Source of the DNA: Kiritimatiellia bacterium
GTDB lineage: Bacteria > Verrucomicrobiota > Kiritimatiellia > RFP12 > UBA1067
NCBI GenBank assembly: GCA_017403825.1
Contig: JAFRDO010000062.1
Coordinates: 1 to 58,623, forward strand
DNA length: 58,623 bases
Direction: 5' to 3'
The first letter of the stretch is position 1; every line of letters starts with the position of its first letter. The notes under the pieces were generated by a model. That model made no database searches. It was not told the origin of the DNA and saw nothing but the letters and a program-made list of their open reading frames with translations. The position numbers and the translations under genes were made by a program. This document shows, piece by piece, positions 10,713-18,998 of the stretch.

Positions 10713-11764
10713 TTCTGCTTCTGGTCCTCGGCGTGTTCGGCGATCGATTTGGCGATCAGGCCGGACACGTCGTTGGTCGCCGCCGCGACGCCGGCCTTCA
10801 CAGCATAGTAAATGGCCTTGTGGCTGGAGCTGCCGTGCGTGATTATGACCGCACCAGGCACGCCGAGGAGCGGCGCACCGCCGTATATCTCGGGGTCGAG
10901 CTGCGTCTTCAGCGAGCGGAACGCCCCCTTCAGCAGCAGGGCGCCGAAGATGCGGAGCGGACCGCGGAAGCATTCGCGCTTCAGCCAGTAGCTTATCGCC
11001 TTCGCGATCGACTCGGTGGTCTTCAACACCACGTTCCCCACGAAGCCGTCGCATACGGCCACGTCGATGTGGCCCTTGTAAAGGTCCTTGCCCTCGATGT
11101 TGCCAACGAAGTTGACGTCCTTCGCCTCCTTGAGGAGCGGAAACGTCTCCTTCGTCATCTCATTGCCCTTGCAGTCCTCGGTTCCGATGGAGAGCAGGCC
11201 CACGGCGGGCGTGGTGCGGTGCAGCACGGCCTTCGAGTAGGCGTTGCCCATGATCGCGAACTGGACGAGCCACTCGGGGTGGCAGTCCATGTTGGCGCCG
11301 GCGTCAAGCACGAGGATCGGACGCCGTGGCGTTCGCGTCGGCAGCACCGTGGCGATCGCCGGACGCTTCACGCCGGGTATGCGCCCCAGGTTCAGGATTG
11401 CGCTAGTCGCGACGGCCCCGGAGTTGCCGGCCGACACGAATACGTCCGCCCTGCCCTCCTTGACGAGACGCATCGCCACGTTGATGGAGCAGTCCTTCTT
11501 CTTCCTGACGGCATCGACAGGGGACTCGTCCATCTCGGCTATGTCGGGGGCATGGACTATCTCAAGGCGCCCCTTCTCGATCGCCTCCTGCGCCGTGCGC
11601 TTGAGATCCCGCGGGAACCGGTCGAGCTCCGCCTGGATCGGCGCAAGCTGGCCGACCAGCAGAATCTTCACGTCCGGCACGCCGGCGGCCGCCTCAACCG
11701 CGCCTACGACAATCTCCGCGGGGGCGTAGTCGCCGCCCATCGCATCAAGCGCAACACGTGTCAT
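10709..11764 (-). CDS. plsX: Phosphate acyltransferase PlsX
   Basis: PlsX converts acyl-ACP to acyl-phosphate, the acyl donor for glycerol-3-phosphate acylation in phospholipid synthesis. The 351-residue sequence begins with [12 protein letters not shown] and contains [16 protein letters not shown] and CDGFVGNV, all typical of the family. It follows rpmF, the classical yceD-rpmF-plsX order, and its stop overlaps leuS. Confidence 0.95.
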
Positions 11765-11786
11765 GAGGGGTGCCCCCCGCCCGTGG

Positions 11787-11972
11787 TCAGGACGCCTTTA
11801 CGGCTACGACCTTGCGGCCCTTGTACGTGCCGCACTTCGGGCACGCGCGATGGAAACGGACCGTCGCGCCGCAGGCGGGACAGGTTCCGACCTGCGCCAG
11901 GATCGGCTTCTCAAGCGAAGCGACGCGCTCGCGCTTGCGGCGCTTGGACACTCTGTTCTTAGGACTGGCCAT
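11787..11972 (-). CDS. rpmF: 50S ribosomal protein L32
   Basis: The 61-residue basic protein has the L32 zinc ribbon CPAC...CPKCGTYKGR and the N-terminal ASPKNRVSKRRKRER block. It lies two bases after yceD and before plsX, the usual bacterial order. Confidence 0.96.
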   Translation of the reverse strand: MASPKNRVSKRRKRERVASLEKPILAQVGTCPACGATVRFHRACPKCGTYKGRKVVAVKAS

Positions 11973-11974
11973 CT

Positions 11975-12415
11975 TTAGCCTTTCTTCTTTCTTGTCAGGT
12001 CATCGAGAACATTCCACCGATCGTCGGCAGGCAGCGTGGCCTGCCGCTCGATCCCCGGACAGGTCTCGCTACAGACCGGGTATGAAGGTAGGGCGAGTAT
12101 TATACTCTCTCTGGCATCTTCCGTCAAATCGACCTCGGGCGAACTTTCGTCTATCTCGCAGGAGAACGTGAAGTCGTCTACGCTGACGGTATCGTCGAAA
12201 TCCTTTCCGCAGCGGCTGCACACGAGGTCGAAGTCCTGCTCCAGATGCCCGCGCACGAGAAGCTCCTTGCCGAAAAGCTGAGCGTGCAGCCGGTAGCGGA
12301 TTCCGCCGAACGGCTTCACGAGCGCCTCGCAGATGTCAACGGCGTCAACTTCGCCCGTCAGCTCCACCCCTTCGGGATCGAGCCGCGACGCGTCGATAAC
12401 CAGCTTCTCGTCCAT
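11975..12415 (-). CDS. yceD: YceD/DUF177 family protein
   Basis: The 146-residue protein has the DUF177 features: a central CSRCGKDF pair followed by an acidic stretch and a distal CSETCPG cysteine pair, a putative zinc site. YceD is tied to 23S rRNA accumulation in other bacteria and is nearly always next to rpmF, as here. A TATAAT box on the minus strand (12430-12425) lies nine bases before the ATG, so the leader is only one to three bases long. It heads the long leftward run. Confidence 0.88.
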   Translation of the reverse strand: MDEKLVIDASRLDPEGVELTGEVDAVDICEALVKPFGGIRYRLHAQLFGKELLVRGHLEQDFDLVCSRCGKDFDDTVSVDDFTFSCEIDESSPEVDLTEDARESIILALPSYPVCSETCPGIERQATLPADDRWNVLDDLTRKKKG

Positions 12416-12424
12416 ACGCCTCGT

Positions 12425-12430
12425 ATTATA
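12425..12430 (-). promoter_or_regulatory. Extended -10 promoter of the yceD-rpmF-plsX-leuS operon
   Basis: TGCTATAAT on the minus strand ends nine bases before the yceD ATG; no clear -35 is seen. Confidence 0.55.
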
Positions 12431-12475
12431 GCATAAATCGCCTAAAGCGCCATTGGCCGTGCGCCTGCGGCAAGG

Positions 12476-13624
12476 TCACCACTCCGCCACGCTGCCGTCG
12501 GCATGACGCCAGACCGGATTCTTCCAGTTGTGCGGCGTCTTGTTCTCCTCGATGACGAGGTCCTTGTTGACTTCGACGCCAAGCCCTGGCAGGCGCGGCA
12601 GGTTGACGTAGCCGTCCGTGAACTTGAAGTCGTCCTTGTTCGTCACGTAGTCCAGCACCGTCTTGCCGACGTTGTAATGAATGCCAATGGACTGTTCCTG
12701 AATGACGGCATTGTAGCTCGTCGCGTCCACCTGAAGGCATGCCGCGAGCGCGATGGGGCCGAGCGGGCAGTGCGGCGCGAGCGCCACGTCGTAAGCCTCG
12801 GCCATCGCGCCGATCTTCTTCACCTCGGTAAGGCCGCCGGCGTGCGAGAGGTCGGGCTGGATTATGTCCACCCCGCCCGCGTTCAAGAGGCGCTTGAAGT
12901 CGTACTTCGTGAAAAGGCGCTCGCCGGTTGCGATCGGCACATCGCACGCGGCGGCGATCTCCTTGAAGTCCTCCATATGCTCGCAGAGGACGGGCTCCTC
13001 GATGAACATCGGGTCGAACTGCTCCAGCTTCTTCGCAAGCACCTTCGCCATGGGCTTGTGGACGCGTCCATGGAAGTCGATGGCAATGCCGAAGTACTTG
13101 CCACAGGCGTCGCGTATCTCCTGCACGCGGGAGAGGACGGCATCGACCTTGTCGTATGTGTCGATCATCTGCAGTTCCTCGGTGGCGTTCATCTTGACGG
13201 CCGAGAAGCCGGCGTCCATCTTCTCCTTCGCCGCGCGGCCCGTGTCGCCGGGCCTGTCCCCGCCGATCCAGGAATATACCTTCATCTTGTCGCGGCACCT
13301 GCCGCCCATCAGCTCGTAGCACGGCGCGCCGAACGCCTTGCCCTTCAGGTCCCAGAGCGCCTGGTCGATGCCAGAGAGCGCGCTCATCATCACGCCGCCG
13401 CCACGGTAGAAGCCGGCGCGGTAGATGGTGCTCCAGATGTCCTCGATGCGCGAGGGATCCTTGCCGACGAGGTAGTCGCGGTACTCCTCTACGCAGGCGA
13501 GGACGGCCTTCGCGTGGCCTTCCAGCACCGCTTCGCCCCAGCCGGCCAGGCCGCTGTCGGCGACGATTTCGACAAAGCCCCAGCGTGGGCGGACGAAATA
13601 TACGTTCACTTCAGAGATTTTCAT
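12476..13624 (-). CDS. dgoD: Galactonate dehydratase-like enolase-superfamily enzyme
   Basis: The 382-residue protein belongs to the mandelate racemase/muconate-lactonizing group. Length and sequence resemble D-galactonate dehydratase, which removes water from D-galactonate to give 2-dehydro-3-deoxygalactonate. Visible family marks are the metal ligands in AIDFHGR, FIEEPVL and ATGERLFT, the C-terminal-half QPDLSHAGGLTE and the active-site HCPLGP. AAAGGAATG upstream is the ribosome site and TATAAT at 13677-13672 is the promoter, giving a leader of about 40 nt. The symporter and oxidoreductase upstream suggest a sugar-acid route. Other sugar-acid dehydratases of the family are the main alternative. 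Confidence 0.82.
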   Translation of the reverse strand: MKISEVNVYFVRPRWGFVEIVADSGLAGWGEAVLEGHAKAVLACVEEYRDYLVGKDPSRIEDIWSTIYRAGFYRGGGVMMSALSGIDQALWDLKGKAFGAPCYELMGGRCRDKMKVYSWIGGDRPGDTGRAAKEKMDAGFSAVKMNATEELQMIDTYDKVDAVLSRVQEIRDACGKYFGIAIDFHGRVHKPMAKVLAKKLEQFDPMFIEEPVLCEHMEDFKEIAAACDVPIATGERLFTKYDFKRLLNAGGVDIIQPDLSHAGGLTEVKKIGAMAEAYDVALAPHCPLGPIALAACLQVDATSYNAVIQEQSIGIHYNVGKTVLDYVTNKDDFKFTDGYVNLPRLPGLGVEVNKDLVIEENKTPHNWKNPVWRHADGSVAEW

Positions 13625-13671
13625 GGTTTCATTCCTTTCGTTTCTATCAATGCCATTCGTTCTTGAGTTGA

Positions 13672-13701
13672 ATTATACCATACCCGCGACATCACTGTCT
13701 T
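13672..13701 (-). promoter_or_regulatory. Promoter of the galactonate dehydratase gene
   Basis: TGGTATAAT (extended -10 at 13677-13672) with a weak AAGACA at 18 bases spacing that overlaps the end of the symporter gene. Confidence 0.5.
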
Positions 13702-15193
13702 ACCGTCCCTTCCCCTCGCGGCAGGCGAACACTGCAGAGAGGCGCTCTTCGTCCGTGGCGGACGAAGCAGGCGTCATCAGCGAGACGGCTACGCCGGCGG
13801 CGAACGCGATGGCGGTGGATGGAATCGCCGGACCGCCGAAAGTGAGCTTGACCCATTCAGCAAACGGCGGCACAAGCAGCACGGCAAGGCCGAAGAGCGT
13901 GCCGGACAGCACAGCGGCATACGCCCCTTGCCACGTGGCGCGGCGCCAGAACCGTCCGAGCAGCATGGTAACGCCGACGCCCGGCAGAAGCGAGCCCACG
14001 ACCTTCTGGAAATAGGCGATCACGTCGCCGACGAACAGCGTTATCACGAACGCCAGCGAAAGGGCCACGAGAAGCGCAATGCGGCTGGCCAGCGCATAGT
14101 TCTTCTCGGCGATGCGCCGCCCAGTCAGCGACGGGATCACGTCCGTAAGGAGAATCGTCACGCCGGAGATCGCGTCTGACCCGCCGCTCGACATCGTCGC
14201 GGACATGCCGCAGATGAGGAACATCAGCCCTATTGCCGGACCTAGCACGTGCGTCGCCATGTAGGAGAAGGCGTAGTCGCCGGACGGCAGGGTGTCGCCG
14301 TTGTGCGCCATGATCGCGTACGCGCTCATGCCGATGAGTGCGGTGACGAAACTCCAGAGGAACATCATTCCGCTCTGCCCGAGGAACGCGCGGCGCGCCA
14401 CCTTCTCGTCGCGCGACGTATATATTCGCGTACGGTAGGTAGGCGTGCCGACGACGCCCATGACGGTAGAGAACACGAGGGCTACCGCCGCGAGCGTACC
14501 GTAGCTGCCGAGCCCGTAGAAGCCCATTGCCCCCGGCTTGCCGGCCGCGGCGAACGCCTGCGATATCTCCGCGTAGCCGCCGGCGAGCGGCAGCGCCTTG
14601 AACGCGATGAACGTGAATCCGCCGATGATGGCGCAGAACTGTATCACGTCGGCCTTGACGACCGCCACGTAGCCGCCGACGAAGACATAGGCCCCGAACC
14701 CACAGACGGTGATGAGCTTGCACCACGTCGGGTCTATGCCGAGGACGTACGAGAGGTACTTCGAGCCACCGTTCACGTGGTTGCCGATCCATATGATCTC
14801 GATCACGAACATCATGAAGCCCATCAGCTGGCGGACGCGCCTGTCGCCGCCGTAGTAGAACTGGGCCTCTTCGCTCATCGTTATGAAGTTCTTCTGCCGG
14901 ATCGGCACGAACGACGTAAGTATGAGAAGCCCTAGCGCGCTGCCCAGGCCGAATATCGCCCCGCCCCAGCCGTGACAGAACCCGTCGCCAATCGCGCCGA
15001 TGGACGAACCGGTGCCGATGATCGTCGCGCCAAGCGTGCAGAAGATGAGGAACAGGCTCATGTCGCTGCCGCCGGTGAGGAACTTCTCGCCGTCACGCCT
15101 GCCGCGGCTGCCGAAATAGCCGACGCAGACTATGAACGCCATCCATACGGCGAATCCGCCGAGAAACAAAGGTATGTATTTTGGGTCTAGCAT
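13700..15193 (-). CDS. Sodium:solute symporter (SSS family)
   Basis: The 497-residue integral membrane protein has about 13 hydrophobic helices and the SSS-type segments GGSDMSLFLIFCTLGATIIG near the N-terminus and GMSATMSSGGSDAISG in the second half. Such proteins import a sugar, sugar acid or similar solute with sodium. AGGA eight bases before ATG 15193 is the ribosome site. It lies just upstream of the galactonate dehydratase, so a hexonate or related substrate is likely, but the substrate cannot be read from sequence. Confidence 0.88.
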   Translation of the reverse strand: MLDPKYIPLFLGGFAVWMAFIVCVGYFGSRGRRDGEKFLTGGSDMSLFLIFCTLGATIIGTGSSIGAIGDGFCHGWGGAIFGLGSALGLLILTSFVPIRQKNFITMSEEAQFYYGGDRRVRQLMGFMMFVIEIIWIGNHVNGGSKYLSYVLGIDPTWCKLITVCGFGAYVFVGGYVAVVKADVIQFCAIIGGFTFIAFKALPLAGGYAEISQAFAAAGKPGAMGFYGLGSYGTLAAVALVFSTVMGVVGTPTYRTRIYTSRDEKVARRAFLGQSGMMFLWSFVTALIGMSAYAIMAHNGDTLPSGDYAFSYMATHVLGPAIGLMFLICGMSATMSSGGSDAISGVTILLTDVIPSLTGRRIAEKNYALASRIALLVALSLAFVITLFVGDVIAYFQKVVGSLLPGVGVTMLLGRFWRRATWQGAYAAVLSGTLFGLAVLLVPPFAEWVKLTFGGPAIPSTAIAFAAGVAVSLMTPASSATDEERLSAVFACREGKGR

Positions 15194-15259
15194 GGTGTCT
15201 TCCTGTCAGGCGAGCGCCTGATCGCCTCTCGTGACGCATATTCTAGCAAATTCGCAGCC

Positions 15260-16678
15260 TCATGACGTATGAAAAAATGCAAGCGGACGTGTGCGCACGC
15301 GCGACAGGAACCGGGCGTGCAGGACGAGCGGCGGAATCGTAGCCAGCTGGCAGAGGACGTCCGAGATAGGCATGGCCAGCCAGATGGCGAGCGCATGGTC
15401 GGACATAAAATGCGGCAGCAGCCAGATGCAGGGAAGCAGTATCAGCCCCTGCCGAAGCGTGGACAGCATGACCGCCATGCGCGGGTGGCCGATGGACTGG
15501 AAGTACGTCGTCGCCACCACGTTGATCGAAATCGTCCAGATCATGCAGTTGGAGACGGCGAGGTCGTGCGCCGCCAGGGCGGACAGCGCCGCATTGTCCG
15601 ACGGCACGAAAAGTCGCACGAACAGCTGCGGGAACGGAGGCACCACCTGCACGACGCAAGCCGCGACGCACAGCACCGTCGTCACCCAGAGCCCGAGGCG
15701 GAGCGTGTCGCGCACGCGGCGGAAGTTCCGTGCGCCCCAGCTGTATCCGAATATCGGCTGCAGGCCCTGCTGAGTGCCCATGATCGGCATTATCGTCAGG
15801 ATCATCATGGCGTTGTATACGCCAAGGGAAGCAATCTGCCGCGTGGCCGCCTCCGGCGAGTCGGCCCACTTCGCGAACGCCCCGGCAAGCGACACGCTGA
15901 TGAGCGCGCCAAGCAGGTTCTGCAGGAACGGCGCGAAGCCGAGGGCGAACGCGCGGCCCAAGAACTCGCGGTAGAGCCCGACGCGCCGCCAGCGGAAGGC
16001 AACGGCCGTCTCGCCGCGCAGGTAGTATCTCGCCGCCCAGGCGAAGCTGAGCAGCATCGAGACGTTCGTGGCCCACGCCGCGCCCGCCACGCCCAGCCCG
16101 AAGCCGAAGATGAAGAGAGGGTCGAGAATCAGGTTTGCGCCGAAGCCGACGACCATCGACATCATGGAGCGGATCGCCCCTCCCTCCGCCCGCTGCAGCG
16201 CGGAAAGCCCGAACGCCAAATGGGCGAACACGCTGAAGAACACCACCGTGCGCAGATACGACTCGCCGGCCGCCAGCGCTTCCGCCGAGACCCTTCCGCC
16301 GCCGCACCAGCCAAGGACCGTATCGAGGTTGAAGTAGACGAGCGGCGACAGCGCGAGGAACACGACGAGCTTCATGGCCACTAGCTGCCCGACCACCTTC
16401 TCGCAAGCCTCGAAGTCGCCGGCGCCAAGGCGAATCGACAGGACCGTAGCGTGACCTGCACCGATAAGAACGCCGCAGGCTACGAAAAACATCATGACCG
16501 GCATCGCGAGCTGAAGCCCGGCCATTGCCGCCTCGCCGCAGCCCTGCCCTATCCAAAGCCTGTCAACGACCGCATAGAGCGCGTTGAGGCTCATCGCCGC
16601 CAACGCCGGCCAGGAATACCTGAAGAGGAGACGTCCGAGACGCCCCTCCGCCAGCTCCGCGATCTCGCCGCAACACAT
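15260..16678 (-). CDS. MATE family efflux transporter
   Basis: The 472-residue product has about 12 membrane helices and two internally related halves, as in the MATE/NorM-type family that exports cationic compounds with sodium or protons. Characteristic segments are YAVVDRLWIGQG near the start and GTQQGLQPIFGYSWGARN at the start of the second half. It begins 12 bases after the oxidoreductase gene and is probably co-transcribed with it. Confidence 0.88.
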   Translation of the reverse strand: MCCGEIAELAEGRLGRLLFRYSWPALAAMSLNALYAVVDRLWIGQGCGEAAMAGLQLAMPVMMFFVACGVLIGAGHATVLSIRLGAGDFEACEKVVGQLVAMKLVVFLALSPLVYFNLDTVLGWCGGGRVSAEALAAGESYLRTVVFFSVFAHLAFGLSALQRAEGGAIRSMMSMVVGFGANLILDPLFIFGFGLGVAGAAWATNVSMLLSFAWAARYYLRGETAVAFRWRRVGLYREFLGRAFALGFAPFLQNLLGALISVSLAGAFAKWADSPEAATRQIASLGVYNAMMILTIMPIMGTQQGLQPIFGYSWGARNFRRVRDTLRLGLWVTTVLCVAACVVQVVPPFPQLFVRLFVPSDNAALSALAAHDLAVSNCMIWTISINVVATTYFQSIGHPRMAVMLSTLRQGLILLPCIWLLPHFMSDHALAIWLAMPISDVLCQLATIPPLVLHARFLSRVRTRPLAFFHTS

Positions 16679-16690
16679 GCTGAAGCCGAG

Positions 16691-17668
16691 CTATGAAATG
16701 CCCTCTATCTCGTCCACGACGGCGAGCGTATGGGCGTCTTCGGCAAAGGCGTAGGGCGGCTCGACGCCCTTCTCCACGTAATCGAAGAACGCGCGTATCT
16801 CGTCCGCATAGGCGTTCTCGATTATGTTGGCGTTGTAGCGTCCGTCCTGCACGACGTCGTCATAGAGCCTTACGGGCTTCAGCGCCTTTGCCTCAAGATC
16901 GTATGAGGCGAGCGAATCGGGAGTGCCCTCCCAGAAGATGTGCAGCTTCTCCGAAAAGACCTCCAGGCGCCGCAGCCCCTTGCGGGAGACGATGTCCTGG
17001 CAGTACATGCCCTTGCATCCGCCCTCGTGCCGTATGGATATCATGTAGTGGTCGGGGAAGTCGATGTCAAGCGAGGTCAGCCTGCCGCTCATCACTTGCA
17101 CGGACTCGATCCGGCCAAACGCCTTTTCAATCCACGGCAGCTCCACGCACAGGATCTCGCGGCAGCCGTTCGTCTCCTTCTTCGCGGCGAAGAAGCCGTG
17201 GTAATCCTCCCACGGGTGCCAGTCCGGAAGATACTGTCCGCAATGGTAGATGTAGTTGACGGGCGCACCGTGCACCGCGTCGGCGATGTAGCGCATCTCG
17301 CGGCGGTAGACCGGCGTGGAGGAGATGAAGAGCCTTACGCCCTTCTCCTTCGCCTTCGCGGCAGCTTCTGCATACCAGGAGCCGAGCAGGTTGATCTCCA
17401 TGAACACGTCAAGCCCCGCGGCGATGCACTCCATCACGGAGGGGCCGTGGCTCGCCGGTGCGGTGCAGAGGAACGCCGCCTGCGGCTTCGCGGCGGCGAT
17501 CGCCTCGGCGAGCGTCGCGAACGTGCGTATGCCGAACTCCTTCTCCACCTGCGCCCGGCGTTCTGCCGAGCGGTTCACGCCGACGATCTCAGGCCCGTCC
17601 GGCATGGCCTGCATGAGGCGTATGCGCCGACGCCCCATGGAACCTAATCCGATTACGACAACTTTCAT
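16691..17668 (-). CDS. Gfo/Idh/MocA family oxidoreductase
   Basis: The 325-residue protein has the N-terminal Rossmann fold (VVVIGLGSMGRRRIRLM) for NAD(P) and the family's ITD-like middle segment MEINLLGSWYAEA, replacing the usual EKP with EIN. Family members oxidise, reduce or epimerise sugars and sugar-like compounds. The TATAAT box at 17681-17676 lies exactly seven bases before ATG 17668 with no Shine-Dalgarno sequence, so the message is probably leaderless. It likely heads a run with the MATE gene. Confidence 0.85.
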   Translation of the reverse strand: MKVVVIGLGSMGRRRIRLMQAMPDGPEIVGVNRSAERRAQVEKEFGIRTFATLAEAIAAAKPQAAFLCTAPASHGPSVMECIAAGLDVFMEINLLGSWYAEAAAKAKEKGVRLFISSTPVYRREMRYIADAVHGAPVNYIYHCGQYLPDWHPWEDYHGFFAAKKETNGCREILCVELPWIEKAFGRIESVQVMSGRLTSLDIDFPDHYMISIRHEGGCKGMYCQDIVSRKGLRRLEVFSEKLHIFWEGTPDSLASYDLEAKALKPVRLYDDVVQDGRYNANIIENAYADEIRAFFDYVEKGVEPPYAFAEDAHTLAVVDEIEGIS

Positions 17669-17675
17669 GGCGAAG

Positions 17676-17681
17676 ATTATA
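17676..17681 (-). promoter_or_regulatory. Extended -10 promoter, leaderless start of the oxidoreductase gene
   Basis: TGGTATAAT is followed after seven bases (CTTCGCC) by the ATG. A weak ACTTTT stands at the -35 distance. Confidence 0.6.
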
Positions 17682-17746
17682 CCAAAACCGGCGCGCGCAA
17701 AAGTTTCACAGGTTATTTACCGAATAATGAAAACGTTTGAGCCCGG

Positions 17747-18928
17747 TCACGGCGTCTCGCCGTTAGTGCCCTTGCCGGCGTTCTGCTCGAAGAATCGGTT
17801 CACCTGCGGACGCCATACCTTGTACTGGTGCCAGCGGTTGATTCGTCCCGGGTATTCGCACTGCATCATCCAGAGCCACACCGCATGACGCTTCGGGTTC
17901 AGCAATGCCGCAGTCTTGAGCGCGCCGTCGTGTCCGAACCACTCGCCTTCCACGAACATTCCGAGCGAATACGCAGTCTTCACGTCGGGCGGCGTCTGCT
18001 TGACGGCGAGAATGTCAGTTATGGCCTTTTCGGGAAGTATCCGCCTGCCGTCACGCGAGACGCCGCCAAACGCCAGCATGCGATAGAACTCCACCATGTC
18101 GCGCGGCGTTGAGAACAGCCCCGCGCCACACGACGGCCAGCAGTCGGGCGAGTCGTAAGGCTCGGGGAGCGGACGGTACTTCGGCATAAGCCGGCATGAC
18201 GCGTTCGTCTCCACGTAGTACATCGACACGAGACGTTTCAGCTGCTCCGCCGTCGGGCGGAAGGTCGTGTCCTTCATACCGAGCGGATCGAAGAAGACGC
18301 GCTTGAGGTGGTCCTCGATCTTCTCTCCTGTCACAACCTCGATCACCGCCCCGGCAACGTCAAGCCCGGCGTTGGAATACTTCCACGACGTGCCCGGCTC
18401 GAAGAGAAGCGGCGTCGCGGCGGCGCTTGCAGCGGCGACACGCAGCGGCGCGCCCGTCCAACCCAAAGCCTGCGAAACGCGCGTCTCGAACGGGAAGCCG
18501 CCCGTATGGGAAAGGCAGTCGCGAACCGTCAGCGTGTTCTTCACCGGGACAAGCGTCTTCACCCCGTTTGTCTCCGAGGCGAGCCTCTCCAGCTTCGCGA
18601 ACTCCGGCAGGTATTTGGAGACCGGCTCGTCAAGGGAGAGCCGTCCCTCGACGACAAGCTTCGCCGCAGCCGCGCCAACTATTCCCTTCGTCTGCGAGCA
18701 GATGCGAAAGAGCGAATCCTTCCTGAACGGCTTTTTCTTCTCGACGTCGCTCCAGCCGTCTGCGACCCACTCCTCGCGGTCGCCGTCGATCAATATGCTG
18801 ACGTAGCCTGGAATCTCAAGCCGGTCCACGTATGGCTTGAGCGCCTTCTTGACGCCAGCCGTATCCGCCGCGACAGCGACCCACGCCGCAACAACGGCGC
18901 ACGCGCAAAACAATGCCTTATGTTTCAT
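17747..18928 (-). CDS. Secreted class C beta-lactamase-fold serine hydrolase
   Basis: The 393-residue protein has an N-terminal signal peptide (cleavage near AVA-AD, residue 21). It carries the serine beta-lactamase/D-peptidase motifs SQTK (Ser78-Lys81, the nucleophile and base), YSN (about 190) and HDG near the C-terminus. It is probably a periplasmic esterase or D-aminopeptidase rather than a true beta-lactamase. ATG 18928 is chosen because the signal peptide starts there and a TATAAT box ends seven bases before it; the frame is open upstream but not signal-like. Confidence 0.87.
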   Translation of the reverse strand: MKHKALFCACAVVAAWVAVAADTAGVKKALKPYVDRLEIPGYVSILIDGDREEWVADGWSDVEKKKPFRKDSLFRICSQTKGIVGAAAAKLVVEGRLSLDEPVSKYLPEFAKLERLASETNGVKTLVPVKNTLTVRDCLSHTGGFPFETRVSQALGWTGAPLRVAAASAAATPLLFEPGTSWKYSNAGLDVAGAVIEVVTGEKIEDHLKRVFFDPLGMKDTTFRPTAEQLKRLVSMYYVETNASCRLMPKYRPLPEPYDSPDCWPSCGAGLFSTPRDMVEFYRMLAFGGVSRDGRRILPEKAITDILAVKQTPPDVKTAYSLGMFVEGEWFGHDGALKTAALLNPKRHAVWLWMMQCEYPGRINRWHQYKVWRPQVNRFFEQNAGKGTNGETP

Positions 18929-18935
18929 AGAGACA

Positions 18936-18941
18936 ATTATA
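18936..18941 (-). promoter_or_regulatory. Extended -10 promoter, leaderless start of the serine hydrolase gene
   Basis: TGCTATAAT and a seven-base spacer TGTCTCT precede the ATG. A weak ACTTCC is at the -35 distance. Confidence 0.6.
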
Positions 18942-18998
18942 GCAAAAAACGGACGGCAGGAAGTTTGACGCATCGTAGTTGCAAGAAAGCAAACGACG

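Noticed and set aside
17747..18928. True antibiotic-resistance beta-lactamase
   Set aside because: The motifs fit the wider serine-hydrolase/D-peptidase group; no resistance context is present, so the narrower name is not supported.
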